NCBI RefSeq assembly: GCF_030034735.1
Contig: NZ_CP125370.1
Location: forward strand, 682,001-746,000
DNA: 64,000 nt
Origin: Paenibacillus sp. RC334
GTDB taxonomy: Bacteria; Bacillota; Bacilli; Paenibacillales; Paenibacillaceae
Direction: 5' to 3'
The notes below the pieces were generated by a model. The model was not told the DNA's origin and made no database searches. It saw nothing but the letters and a program-made list of their open reading frames with translations. Position numbers and translations under genes: made by a program. Positions 40,992-50,063 of the stretch are shown in pieces. Position 1 is the first letter of the stretch. Every line of letters begins with the position of its first letter.

Positions 40992-42548
40992 ATGAAAAGC
41001 ATAGCTTCTAAGAGCATTTGGATACGATCCATCATGGTCATCGTGGGCCTGAGTATATTAATAGCCATTGGCTGGAGCCTTTATCACCCGGCTAAAAGTG
41101 AAAGTCTAGAAACACAGAAGAGGCCAACCTACCGGGCATCCTATCATTTTACCGTTCCGGATAAGTGGAAGAATGATCCTCAACGACCCATTTATTTCGA
41201 TGGAAAATATCATTATTACTATTTATATAATCGTGACTATCCCAAAAAGAACGGTACAGAATGGCGACATGCCACATCTACCGACCTGGTTCATTGGAAA
41301 GATGAAGGGGTGGCGATTCCCAAATATACTAACCCGAATGGAGATCCTTGGTCCGGTTCAGTCGTGATCGACGATAATAACACCGCAGGTTTTGGAAAAG
41401 GCACGCTGGTAGCCATTGTGACACAGCCCTCCGCAGATGGAGGAAAGCAGGAACAATTTTTGTGGTACAGTAAGGACAAAGGCAAGACGTTTACTTCTTA
41501 CCGCAACAAGCCTGTGATGCCCAACCCCGGTACAAAGGACTTCAGAGATCCTAAAATCATCCGAGATATTCAACGTAATCAATGGGTGATGGTCATGGCG
41601 GAAGGAACAAAGATTGGCTTTTATGAGTCTGATAATTTAAAGGATTGGCGTTATACGAGCGGCTTTCAAACGGAAAATATCGGGCTTGTGGAATGTCCTG
41701 ACCTTTACCAGATGCGGGCGGATGATGGAAGCTATCAATGGATTCTGGGCGTGAGCGCAAATAGCAAATCGACAGGTGGACCCAACACATATGCCTACTG
41801 GACGGGAGATTTTAATGGAGAAGCATTTCTCCTTGATCGCAGTGAGCCTGAGTGGCTGGATTATGGCTTTGACTGGTATGGTGCAGTTACGTTTGAGGAT
41901 GGGAAAGACAAAGATAAATACAGTCACCGTTATGCGCTGGCCTGGATGAACAATTGGGATTATGCCCATAACACGCCTACCCTGAAGGAAGGCTTTAATG
42001 GAATGGATTCGATTGTTCGTCAAATTCGGCTGAAGCATACAGCAGATGCCGGATATCGCTTGGTTTCACAGCCGATAAAAGCTTTGGAGCAATTCCAAAC
42101 TTCAAAGAAATCATTTGGACAGATCAAGGTAGAGGGTGCTCACCCGCTTCCGGCAGCAGGCGATGCTTATCAGTTAGAGGCGGATGTATCTTGGTCAATG
42201 ATCAAAAATGCGGGATTCAGGCTTCGAGAGTCAGCGGACGGCAAGCGTCATGTGGATGTGGGTGTTTCGGTGGATGGGCAATACTCTTACGTAAATAGAG
42301 CCAACACCGGGCAGCCGGATCAGAGTGGAAAATATATAGAGAGCAGGGCACCTTTTGATGCCACTAAGAAAAACGTTCACCTGAAAATTCTCGTCGATAA
42401 AACCAGCATTGAAGTCTTTGTAGATGACGGAGAAGTAGCGTATTCCAGTTTAATATTCCCGCGATTAGAGGATCAGGGAATTACTCTTTTTACCGATGGC
42501 TGCCCGGCTATTTTTAACAATGTAGTGATCAAGCATTTTAATCGTTAG
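40992..42548 (+). CDS. levB: Endolevanase/levanase (GH32)
   Basis: 518 residues from the ATG at 40992 (GGGGAGGAT upstream). A signal anchor (SIMVIVGLSILIAIGWSLYH) lies near the start. GH32 motifs: WKNDPQRPIYFDGKYHYYYL (nucleophile Asp; WMNDP-G variant), FRDPKII, and VECPDLYQ (acid/base Glu). The C-terminal beta-sandwich follows from about residue 350. It is the likely partner of levansucrase, cutting levan to oligofructans. Bacillus LevB has the same place after sacB. Confidence 0.92.
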   Translation: MKSIASKSIWIRSIMVIVGLSILIAIGWSLYHPAKSESLETQKRPTYRASYHFTVPDKWKNDPQRPIYFDGKYHYYYLYNRDYPKKNGTEWRHATSTDLVHWKDEGVAIPKYTNPNGDPWSGSVVIDDNNTAGFGKGTLVAIVTQPSADGGKQEQFLWYSKDKGKTFTSYRNKPVMPNPGTKDFRDPKIIRDIQRNQWVMVMAEGTKIGFYESDNLKDWRYTSGFQTENIGLVECPDLYQMRADDGSYQWILGVSANSKSTGGPNTYAYWTGDFNGEAFLLDRSEPEWLDYGFDWYGAVTFEDGKDKDKYSHRYALAWMNNWDYAHNTPTLKEGFNGMDSIVRQIRLKHTADAGYRLVSQPIKALEQFQTSKKSFGQIKVEGAHPLPAAGDAYQLEADVSWSMIKNAGFRLRESADGKRHVDVGVSVDGQYSYVNRANTGQPDQSGKYIESRAPFDATKKNVHLKILVDKTSIEVFVDDGEVAYSSLIFPRLEDQGITLFTDGCPAIFNNVVIKHFNR

Positions 42549-42604
42549 CGGGTACTTATGCTGCTCGTAAGATTGGGCATATTTCGCTCTATTCAGGTAT
42601 ATAG

Positions 42605-42638
42605 AAAGTCCACCCATGAATATAAGGGTGGACTTTTC
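42605..42638 (+). terminator. Terminator of the sacB-levB operon
   Basis: AAAGTCCACCC / GGGTGGACTTT stem, 10-base loop, short T tract. Confidence 0.85.
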
Positions 42639-42723
42639 TGGTGTAAATCTAATTTTCGTTTAGCACAGCAATAAGATTGTTCGTTTATTCACAAACGATC
42701 ATTTGCTAAAACTACTATTCATT

Positions 42724-43188
42724 CTATTTGTGATAGGGTGACAGGTTGTCAGCGCTACGGCCCAGCTTTTTGAGCAAACCGATAAGCTGATCTCTTTCGG
42801 TTTCGCTGATTCCGCTAAAAGCACGTTCAATCTGACGTGTATAGTCAGGGTAAATTTCGTCCATGACGCGTTGTCCTTCGTCCGTCAATTCCGCATATAT
42901 AATCCGGCGATCCTGGTCGCACGGGTGACGGTGCAAATAACCGCGGCTTTCCAGCTTGTCGATAACATAGGTGACATTTCCGCTTTGCAGTAACAGCTTT
43001 GCTCCAATTTGCTGGATTGGCTGCGCTCCCTTGTGATACAAAACTTCCATTACGGCGAAGGCCGTTGGGTTGAAGCCCACCGTTTTGATGCCAGCAACCG
43101 CATGCTCATTTACACTTTTGAATGACTTGCCAAACACGCTATACAAATGCATGGATTGCTGTGTCACCAGTGTCCGGTAATCTATCAT
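42724..43188 (-). CDS. MarR-family repressor (MhqR-like)
   Basis: About 154 residues from the ATG at 43188, 8 bp after AAGGCGG; a long upstream extension in frame is unlike the family. Winged helix: IQQIGAKLLLQSGNVTYVID, wing HRHPCDQDRRIIYAELTDEG. The block TVGFNPTAFAVMEVLYHKG resembles MhqR, the quinone- and catechol-responsive repressor. A single Cys lies in the wing. Its target is not adjacent with certainty; the next gene is a divergent hypothetical. Confidence 0.85.
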   Translation of the reverse strand: MIDYRTLVTQQSMHLYSVFGKSFKSVNEHAVAGIKTVGFNPTAFAVMEVLYHKGAQPIQQIGAKLLLQSGNVTYVIDKLESRGYLHRHPCDQDRRIIYAELTDEGQRVMDEIYPDYTRQIERAFSGISETERDQLIGLLKKLGRSADNLSPYHK

Positions 43189-43466
43189 CTTCATTCCGCC
43201 TTTATGTATGGATTTGGGCATCCTTTGACCGCTCGGCTTGGATGACCGGGCAACCATACCCTTGTTACTAGCATAAAGGGATTTACGTAATGAGAACATG
43301 CGATTTGTCACAGTAGCTGCTTTTTTAACTATTTAATTTCAAAGCTTTAAAGTAAATTTTTGAAAAATAAAGGTTTTGAATGTAAAAATTCCGTCCCAGA
43401 TGGTTATATTAAAAAATAACATATATTTTGGACCCAAAATAAGATACAACAGAGGAGATGAGGCAC

Positions 43467-43901
43467 ATGGAGACGGGCTCTTTCCGTTTTCAATTTCGTG
43501 ATCCGCAGCAGGCCGTCCGAGCCTGTGAAACATTAAAAGAAATCGGGTACACCGCCAGCACAAACGGTGACACAGGTCTGAGTGTTCATATTGAGAATCA
43601 GGATGTACTATCTGCACTGGAGATTTGCCAAGCCTATGAGGGCAGCATGCTTGAGGCTGGGAACCACACTTCCGAATCGGGTGCCATTCCTGGCTTGCAA
43701 GGAAGTGTGTGGGTGCCAAATCCGGGCTATCGTTCGGAGGATTGGATTATTCCCGCGCACATCATCAACGAAGATTGGAGCGAAGCGTATAAGAACGGTT
43801 CCTCCCAAACGAACAGCAAGAAGACAAGGGAGCACAACGTCAGCTCCGATCATCAACCCGAAGACGATGTAGACGGCTTTTCTGGCAGCGTTCACATCTG
43901 A
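43467..43901 (+). CDS. Hypothetical protein, 144 residues
   Basis: The ATG at 43467 lies about 10 bp after AGAGGAG. Residues 1-75 (FRFQFRDPQQAVRACETLKE, IGYTASTNGDTGLSVHIENQ, then DVLSALEICQAYEGSM) look like a small alpha-beta ferredoxin-like unit. The rest is polar and probably disordered. A terminator follows. No family recognised. Divergent from the MarR gene, so it might be its target. Confidence 0.6.
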   Translation: METGSFRFQFRDPQQAVRACETLKEIGYTASTNGDTGLSVHIENQDVLSALEICQAYEGSMLEAGNHTSESGAIPGLQGSVWVPNPGYRSEDWIIPAHIINEDWSEAYKNGSSQTNSKKTREHNVSSDHQPEDDVDGFSGSVHI

Positions 43902-44022
43902 CTTTACATGAATGAGCGAAATGACCGACCAAGTGGTTGCTTCTGATTTGTTAATTGTGGCTAAAAGTTGAATCCAAAACTATGCCCTTGCGTGTGAGTA
44001 CCATGAATTAAATCTAAAAAGG

Positions 44023-44061
44023 AGCTCTAATTCCGTGCACAAAAGGATTAGAGCTTTTTTT
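44023..44061 (+). terminator. Terminator after the hypothetical gene
   Basis: AGCTCTAAT / ATTAGAGCT stem with T run, upstream of the fructosamine promoter. Confidence 0.7.
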
Positions 44062-44105
44062 AATGACAGGTTATAAAAATAATTTTTTTCACAGAATAAT
44101 TGGGC

Positions 44106-44168
44106 TTGACACTTTTTATGAAAGCGCTTATATTTATCTCGTAAACAATACGTTATATAACGTTATAT
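44106..44168 (+). promoter_or_regulatory. Promoter, cre-like site and GntR operator of the fructosamine locus
   Basis: TTGACA (44106-44111), 17 bp, TATATT (44129-44134). TGAAAGCGCTTATA at 44119-44132 fits the CcpA cre consensus with one mismatch and overlaps the -10. ATATAACGTTATAT at 44155-44168 is a perfect palindrome shared with two other sites in the locus and is the likely GntR operator. Confidence 0.75.
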
Positions 44169-44179
44169 AAAAAGGAGAG

Positions 44180-45154
44180 ATGAAAATGAATGTACATCAG
44201 ACAGTTCAGACGATTTTTGAACAAATGAGTGGAGAGATTTCCGAGGTTTATTTGGTAGCCTGCGGGGGGTCATTAGTCGATATGTATCCTTCAAAATATT
44301 TTCTTGATAGTGAAGCAAAGAAGCTGGTAGCCGGGATGTATACGGCGAATGAATTTGTGCATGCGCTGCCAAAACGGCTAGGTCAAAACTCAGTAGTCAT
44401 CGTTTGCTCTCACGGAGGAAATACACCAGAATCGGTAGCGGCTGCTAAATCAGCTAAAGAGAAAGGTGCTTACACGATCGGCTTAACCCACAACAGTGAA
44501 GCGACACTGCTCAACTACTCTGATTATGTTTTCCTCTATGAATGGGGAGAAGAGAGTGATGTAAAAAATAACCCTATGGCCATTATTATGGAGCTTACTG
44601 TTGAATTGCTTCATATCACTGAAGGCTACGCACATTACCAATCTTTCCAGAACGGACTGGGGGCAATCAACGGGATTATAAACCGGGCCAAAAAGCAAGT
44701 TGAACCACGTGCTAGTGTATTTGCCGACAAGTATCGCAATGAGGAACTCTTCTATATCCTGACCAGCGGAGCTTCTTATGGACATGCCTACGGATTTGCG
44801 ATCTGCTCTCTGATGGAAATGCAATGGCTTCATGCGGCCTCAATCCACTCCGGTGAGTTTTTCCACGGCCCGTTTGAAGTTACAGATAAGGAAACTCCAT
44901 TTATTCTGATGATCAATGAAGGACGCACACGGGCATTGGATGAGCGGGCGCGGACTTTCCTGAACCAATATGCCGAGAAAGTGGAAGTGATCGATGCGAA
45001 GGAGCTTGGAATCGGAACAATTCCTGACGAGGTCGTAGAGTTTTTTAATCCGGTTTTATTTTACAGCATTGTATGTGTGTATCGTGAAGCACTCGCTAAT
45101 GTACGCAATCATCCACTGGAAACTCGCCGTTATATGGGCAAGGTAGCTTACTAA
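44180..45154 (+). CDS. frlB: SIS-domain fructosamine-6-phosphate deglycase (FrlB-like)
   Basis: 324 residues (about 322 if the ATG at 44186, 8 bp after AAGGAG, is used). Two SIS domains: VYLVACGGSLVDMYPSKYFL, VIVCSHGGNTPESVAAAKSA, and TSGASYGHAYGFAICSLMEM. The end NHPLETRRYMGKVAY matches the FrlB pattern. FrlB/FraB enzymes split 6-phosphofructose-amino acids into glucose-6-phosphate and amino acid. A PfkB-type kinase gene follows 28 bp later, giving the kinase-deglycase pair. Confidence 0.85.
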   Translation: MKMNVHQTVQTIFEQMSGEISEVYLVACGGSLVDMYPSKYFLDSEAKKLVAGMYTANEFVHALPKRLGQNSVVIVCSHGGNTPESVAAAKSAKEKGAYTIGLTHNSEATLLNYSDYVFLYEWGEESDVKNNPMAIIMELTVELLHITEGYAHYQSFQNGLGAINGIINRAKKQVEPRASVFADKYRNEELFYILTSGASYGHAYGFAICSLMEMQWLHAASIHSGEFFHGPFEVTDKETPFILMINEGRTRALDERARTFLNQYAEKVEVIDAKELGIGTIPDEVVEFFNPVLFYSIVCVYREALANVRNHPLETRRYMGKVAY

Positions 45155-45182
45155 GCGCACTTACCAACAGGAGGAAACCATC

Positions 45183-45995
45183 ATGAAAGTTCTAGGCATT
45201 GGCGATAATGTGGTAGATAAATATGTTCATTTGCGCATGATGTACCCTGGCGGCAATGCGCTTAATTTCAGTGTGTTTGCCAAAAGGGCGGGAGTAGATG
45301 CTGCCTTTATAGGAGTATTTGGGGACGATAACGAAGGACGACATGTAGAACACATCCTCCGTGAGCTAGACATTGACATCTCACGGTGCAGGTATCACAG
45401 CGGGGAGAACGGCTGTGCACGTGTAACATTGGAAGAGGGAGACAGAGTCTTTCTGGATAGCAATGAGGGAGGGGTTACCCGCCTCCATCCACTGGAACTG
45501 AGCGAAGAGGATAAGGCTTATCTTCGCGGGTTCGATCTTATTCACACCGGCTTGTACAGTCATACGGGACATTTGCTGCCTGAATTGGAGGCGTTGGAAA
45601 TTCCTCTTTCCTTTGACTTCTCGGATGATTTTACAGATACACAGGTGGAACAATATATTACGCATGCTAATTTTGCTTTTTTCTCTTGTAGCCATATGAC
45701 AGACGAAGAGACACAAAATTATATCCGCTCTAAACGAAAAAAAGAAGGACAAATACTGGTTGCTACACGCGGTGGAGACAGATCTGTTGCATATGATGGA
45801 ACAAGGTTTTATTTCCAAATGCCTGAATCCGTTGACGCAGTGGATACAATGGGGGCAGGGGACTCGTATATTACTGCCTTTTTACTGAGCTTTTTGAAAA
45901 ACGGCGCCATTCAGGACGCTATGGCCGAAGGCTCAAGGGTTGCCGCTCAGAGCTGTCTGGTAGAAGGCTCTTTCGGATACGGCGTTCGTTATTAA
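45183..45995 (+). CDS. frlD: PfkB-family fructosamine kinase (FrlD-like)
   Basis: 270 residues, AGGAGG before the ATG. PfkB signatures: the Gly-rich start MKVLGIGDNVVDKYVH, YPGGNALNFSVFAKRAGVDA, and the catalytic anion hole DTMGAGDSYITAF with its base Asp. It would phosphorylate the Amadori compound at C6 before deglycation by the upstream SIS enzyme. Confidence 0.85.
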   Translation: MKVLGIGDNVVDKYVHLRMMYPGGNALNFSVFAKRAGVDAAFIGVFGDDNEGRHVEHILRELDIDISRCRYHSGENGCARVTLEEGDRVFLDSNEGGVTRLHPLELSEEDKAYLRGFDLIHTGLYSHTGHLLPELEALEIPLSFDFSDDFTDTQVEQYITHANFAFFSCSHMTDEETQNYIRSKRKKEGQILVATRGGDRSVAYDGTRFYFQMPESVDAVDTMGAGDSYITAFLLSFLKNGAIQDAMAEGSRVAAQSCLVEGSFGYGVRY

Positions 45996-46055
45996 TCATT
46001 TTCAAATATCTTCACTTGTAAAAATATGTAACATTTGATACTCTTAGTGGGAGTG

Positions 46056-46069
46056 ATATAACGTTATAT
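46056..46069 (+). promoter_or_regulatory. GntR operator upstream of gntR gene
   Basis: ATATAACGTTATAT, identical to the 14-bp site at 44155-44168, 18 bp before the regulator start; indicates autoregulation. Confidence 0.75.
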
Positions 46070-46087
46070 GACAAGTGAGGGTATCGT

Positions 46088-46801
46088 ATGCTGAATTCAG
46101 AACAGGCAGAGCCATTATATATTCAATTACAAAAAGCGGTCAAAACCGCTATTCATAATGGAACATTCACACAGGGAGGTCGTATACCGACCGAAACGGA
46201 GCTAAGCGAGACCTATAATGTAAGTCGAATTACCGTAAGAAAGGCAATTGCCGAATTGGTTCGTGAAGGTTATCTGACCAAACGTCAAGGGAAAGGCACC
46301 TTTGTTAATGTACCCAAGATCGGTCGGAAGATTGAACATGTAATCAGCTTTACGGCTGCCTGCAAATCCAATGGGCTCTCTTCACACAGTGTGGTCACAG
46401 AACGTGAAATCCTGGAAGCAGATGAGGAAATTGCACCTCAGCTGCAGCTGCAGCAAGGAGAAAAAGTGCTATATATTCAGCGCAAAAGATACGCCGGTGA
46501 TCAACCGCTCATGCTGGAGAATAATTTTTATCCTTATGACCGATTTGCTTTTCTAATGGACGAGCAGCTGGAGGGGTCTGTGTACGAACTGCTGCGTGAT
46601 AAATACAGCATCGATCCTAATCAACCGGGAGAGACGATATTACAAATCTCTTTGGCGGATGAATACCAGGCAAAGCTGCTGGAGACGGCCATCGGGCAAG
46701 CATTGTTCTACATGCATACGATTATTTATGATCAGCATGGAAGCCCCGTTCATGTAGGTAAGCAGTACATCATCGGAGACCGTTATCAATTCTCAATATA
46801 A
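46088..46801 (+). CDS. GntR/HutC-family repressor of the fructosamine locus
   Basis: 237 residues. N-terminal GntR winged helix (IPTETELSETYNVSRITVRK, AIAELVREGYLTKRQGKGTF) and a C-terminal UTRA effector domain (about 80-235, FYPYDRFAFLMDEQ). UTRA domains bind sugar phosphates or similar ligands, as in FrlR. GAGGG before the ATG. Copies of the palindrome ATATAACGTTATAT lie before this gene and frlB, and a related dyad lies before the amidohydrolase, which defines its likely regulon. Confidence 0.88.
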   Translation: MLNSEQAEPLYIQLQKAVKTAIHNGTFTQGGRIPTETELSETYNVSRITVRKAIAELVREGYLTKRQGKGTFVNVPKIGRKIEHVISFTAACKSNGLSSHSVVTEREILEADEEIAPQLQLQQGEKVLYIQRKRYAGDQPLMLENNFYPYDRFAFLMDEQLEGSVYELLRDKYSIDPNQPGETILQISLADEYQAKLLETAIGQALFYMHTIIYDQHGSPVHVGKQYIIGDRYQFSI

Positions 46802-46873
46802 ATCCGTCGCCTGTAATGCAAGGCTGTTCAGGTACGGCGCAGCTTCTGCTTCCATCCAGTGGGGAGAAGCAGA

Positions 46874-46911
46874 ACCAATATTATAACGTTATATTACGTT
46901 ATAATATTGGT
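46874..46911 (+). promoter_or_regulatory. Extended GntR-type dyad before the amidohydrolase gene
   Basis: Perfect 16-bp inverted repeat (46874-46889 and 46896-46911) with a 6-bp spacer. It contains TATAACGTTATA and a second ACGTTATA half-site. Confidence 0.7.
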
Positions 46912-46937
46912 GAATAAATAATGAAGGTGGTGAAAAT

Positions 46938-48521
46938 ATGCAACGGAAGAATGATGCACTGGCGGACAAGGTCCTGCTGTCAAATGCTATTTTTAATGGC
47001 TTGGAAGATGAAGCTTCACCTGGGTTTATTGCACTGCGAGGAGACCGTATTGCAGCAGTGGGACGTCCCGAAGAAGCACAAGCTTGGATAGGAGTGGAAA
47101 CGGTTGTCTATGATTTGGGTGATGCCTTTGTTATGCCAGGAGTTCATGACAACCATGTATTTTTTACCGGATATATGTCGATGCATCGGGGCGTGGATCT
47201 GACTCATACAGCCTCGATAGAAGAAGCAGTAAAGTTAATGCTACAGGAGGCAAGTAACCTTCCGTCAGGAAAAGATGTAAACGCTTACGGATGGAGCGAG
47301 GAAAATTGGGGCAGCCTGCCTGAGCAAAGCTTGTTGGACGAGTTGTTTCCCGAGCGGGCGGTCATCGCTATTAATCTAAATAAAAGCTACTGCTGGATGA
47401 ACCGATTGGCTCAGGATAAATATCAATTTTCGCCGGATCAATGCAGTGCTGAAGCACGCGTTTTGCTTAACCAGGCTATGATGCAGGACCACAGCCTTGT
47501 TAAGCAAGAGTTTATGGAGTTTAGCCGGATGCTGGCCGCACGGGGAGTTACTTCTATAAAAGATATTGGCTTTGACAGACATAGCGAGTTGCTACCTATT
47601 GTCAAAGAACTGCAAGATGAGGATGAACTGCTGCTCAGATTTCATTTTGCGCTTGAACCAGTCGTTGAACCGCTGGATATTTCCACGGGCACCCAATATA
47701 AAGCCCTTTATAATGGAGACCTTATTCGTTTCCAAGGATACAAGCTGATGCTTGACGGTGTCGTAGCAGATCATACGGGAGACATGCTGGAACCCTACGC
47801 AGATATGCCCGGAGTAACGACGCTGAGGCCCGTTGATTACAACAAGATTGAAGAATCTGTGCTGGAAGCCGACAGTCAAGGGATCAAATGCTGCTTGACC
47901 GCGGAAGGCGATGCAGCAATTCGTCAAGCGGTATCCATGATTATTAAATGCCGTGACCGACAAGGTAATAACCATATCAGGCATTCTATTAGTGATATTG
48001 AATACCCTCATCCAGATGATCTGATCAGAATGGGTGAAAACGAAATTTTTGCCGAAGTCTACGCCCAAATCCTGCTACTGAATCCTACCTATGAAGAGGC
48101 TTATATGTCTGTTGTAGCAGGCAAAGGGAATGAACACCGCTTTTATAATTATAAATCCATGCTGGAAGCTAATGTGCCGATAACGATTGGGACTGATCTG
48201 CCCTTATTTATAACCAGTGTTCCCGATTCACTGTACTCAGCTTCTCACCGGTTATTTCCGGACGGTTCGCCTGCTGGAGGCTGGTATTCTGATCGGGGGA
48301 TGCCGCCATCTGAAGTTTTAAAGGCATGGACCATCAATGGAGCCAGACATTGTTATATGGAAGAGGATACAGGTACGCTGGAGGCCGGGAAATATGCGGA
48401 CATTGCTGTTTTTGACCGTAACCTCCTGAATGCATCTGCTGGTGATATCAGGGATGCCCAAGTGATACTGACCATCATGGGAGGGAAGGTTACTTATAAC
48501 CATTCTTGGAATGAGGGATAA
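46938..48521 (+). CDS. Amidohydrolase (YtcJ-like metal-dependent hydrolase)
   Basis: 527 residues. The amidohydrolase N-terminal motif is VMPGVHDNHVFFTG, in place of the usual PG-x-x-D-x-H-x-H, so the second His is changed. The C-terminal region GTLEAGKYADIAVFDRN is the usual end of the composite beta domain. YtcJ-like enzymes hydrolyse cyclic or acylated amides. Position inside the fructosamine regulon suggests processing of a conjugated amino acid substrate before or after uptake (inference). 3 bp from the transporter gene. Confidence 0.8.
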   Translation: MQRKNDALADKVLLSNAIFNGLEDEASPGFIALRGDRIAAVGRPEEAQAWIGVETVVYDLGDAFVMPGVHDNHVFFTGYMSMHRGVDLTHTASIEEAVKLMLQEASNLPSGKDVNAYGWSEENWGSLPEQSLLDELFPERAVIAINLNKSYCWMNRLAQDKYQFSPDQCSAEARVLLNQAMMQDHSLVKQEFMEFSRMLAARGVTSIKDIGFDRHSELLPIVKELQDEDELLLRFHFALEPVVEPLDISTGTQYKALYNGDLIRFQGYKLMLDGVVADHTGDMLEPYADMPGVTTLRPVDYNKIEESVLEADSQGIKCCLTAEGDAAIRQAVSMIIKCRDRQGNNHIRHSISDIEYPHPDDLIRMGENEIFAEVYAQILLLNPTYEEAYMSVVAGKGNEHRFYNYKSMLEANVPITIGTDLPLFITSVPDSLYSASHRLFPDGSPAGGWYSDRGMPPSEVLKAWTINGARHCYMEEDTGTLEAGKYADIAVFDRNLLNASAGDIRDAQVILTIMGGKVTYNHSWNEG

Positions 48522-48523
48522 AC

Positions 48524-49954
48524 ATGAACATCGAGAAGAAGAAATGGAAATTATCCTTGCCCCATAGCTATACATTAATATTTTTGATTATTATCACAGT
48601 CGCCGCATTGACATGGATTGTGCCGAGCGGACAATTTGAGCGTCATGAAGTGACAGTGAACGGTGTGACCAAAACGGCGATTGTTTCGGGAACTTATCAT
48701 ACTGTACCCAAAACTGGTGAAAAGGGTGATTTAAGGCAGGGACTCCCCCAAATTCTCGCTGCTCCAATCGAGGGGATTATCAATGCCGCTGATGTCGTCT
48801 CCTTTGTGCTTATTGTGGGTGGTGCCTTCGGAATTATTTTGCAGACAGGAGCCATCGATCGTGCCTTGACAGTTCTTGCTGGACGGCTGAAACATAAGGG
48901 GATACTGCTTATTCCCATTGCCATGGTCATTTTCAGTCTCGGAGGCTCCACCTTTGGGATGAGTGAAGAAATTATTCCGCTGTATGCAATTTTTATTCCA
49001 TTGATGTTTGCCCTCGGCTTCGATTCTATGACGGCTATCCTTATTCTATTTTTGGGAACGCAGATAGGATATGTGGGTTCGACTGTAAACCCATTTTCAG
49101 TTCTGATTGCTCAGGGGATAGCAGGAGTGGATGGTAATCCTCAGCTCTGGCTGAGATTTATTGAATGGCTTGTATTTACTGCGATTTCTATTGCCTTTAC
49201 GATGTGGTATGCGCACCGGGTTAAGCGAAATCCGGAAAAATCCATAGTGTTTCAGAGTGATATTATAAACCGCGAGCAATTTATAAAAGAAAACACAGGT
49301 GAGAACGTCGTCTTCACGTTTCGGGACAAATTAATTATAGGCGGATTTATTGTAACGCTTGGAGCGATTGTCTGGGGAATTTTGGCCAAAGGCTGGTATA
49401 TGACTGAAATCGGCGCCCTTTTCTTCGCACTCGGTATTTTTGTCGGGATAGTTACCAAAATGAGCCAGAAGGAAATAGCTGAGAATTTTGTAAAAGGGTG
49501 TGGAGAATTTATCTACGCTGCAGTGATCATAGGTCTCGCCCGCGGAATTCTGATTATCGCCGAGCAGGGTATGATCATCGATACCGTATTGAATTCACTC
49601 GCAAGCAGCCTGGAAGGATTGCCAAGTTACTTGTTCACTACCATTATGTTGGTTGCACATAATATTATTACTTTCCTGGTCCCATCTTCTTCGGGGGAAG
49701 CTGCACTAACCATGCCTGTACTTGCACCGCTTGGCGATCTTGTAGGCATTAATCGTGAAGCAGTAGTCACAGCGTACCAATTCGGTAACGGGTTAACCAA
49801 TCTCATTTCACCGACGGGTGGCGTACTGCTGGCAGGATTGGCCATTGCCCGGATCAGCTTTGGACAGTGGCTAAAGGTAATCTTCAAGCTATTCCCGATT
49901 CTGTGGCTAGTTGCTGTTATTTTTGCTGCTATTTCGGCAGCGGTGGGTATTTAA
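48524..49954 (+). CDS. YfcC-family carboxylate/amino-acid carrier
   Basis: 476 residues with about 12 transmembrane helices: SYTLIFLIIITVAALTWIVP, SLGGSTFGMSEEIIPLYAIF, and SPTGGVLLAGLAIARISFGQ. These are signatures of the YfcC / C4-dicarboxylate (DcuC-like) anaerobic carrier superfamily, related in type to FraA of the Salmonella fructose-asparagine locus. It starts 3 bp after the amidohydrolase stop and is therefore co-translated. It probably imports the glycated amino acid or its parent. Confidence 0.83.
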   Translation: MNIEKKKWKLSLPHSYTLIFLIIITVAALTWIVPSGQFERHEVTVNGVTKTAIVSGTYHTVPKTGEKGDLRQGLPQILAAPIEGIINAADVVSFVLIVGGAFGIILQTGAIDRALTVLAGRLKHKGILLIPIAMVIFSLGGSTFGMSEEIIPLYAIFIPLMFALGFDSMTAILILFLGTQIGYVGSTVNPFSVLIAQGIAGVDGNPQLWLRFIEWLVFTAISIAFTMWYAHRVKRNPEKSIVFQSDIINREQFIKENTGENVVFTFRDKLIIGGFIVTLGAIVWGILAKGWYMTEIGALFFALGIFVGIVTKMSQKEIAENFVKGCGEFIYAAVIIGLARGILIIAEQGMIIDTVLNSLASSLEGLPSYLFTTIMLVAHNIITFLVPSSSGEAALTMPVLAPLGDLVGINREAVVTAYQFGNGLTNLISPTGGVLLAGLAIARISFGQWLKVIFKLFPILWLVAVIFAAISAAVGI

Positions 49955-49968
49955 TAAATCAAGTGAGA

Positions 49969-50001
49969 GCCCCTGTCTTTTAGAGACAAGGGTTTCTTTT
50001 T
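49969..50001 (+). terminator. Terminator after the transporter gene
   Basis: CCC-TGTCT / AGACA-A-GGG stem followed by TTTCTTTTT. Confidence 0.75.
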
Positions 50002-50063
50002 GTGCATAAGTTTACGTGGAAAATGAATAATATGGATAGCATTTTCCTAAGGAGGAAATAAAA

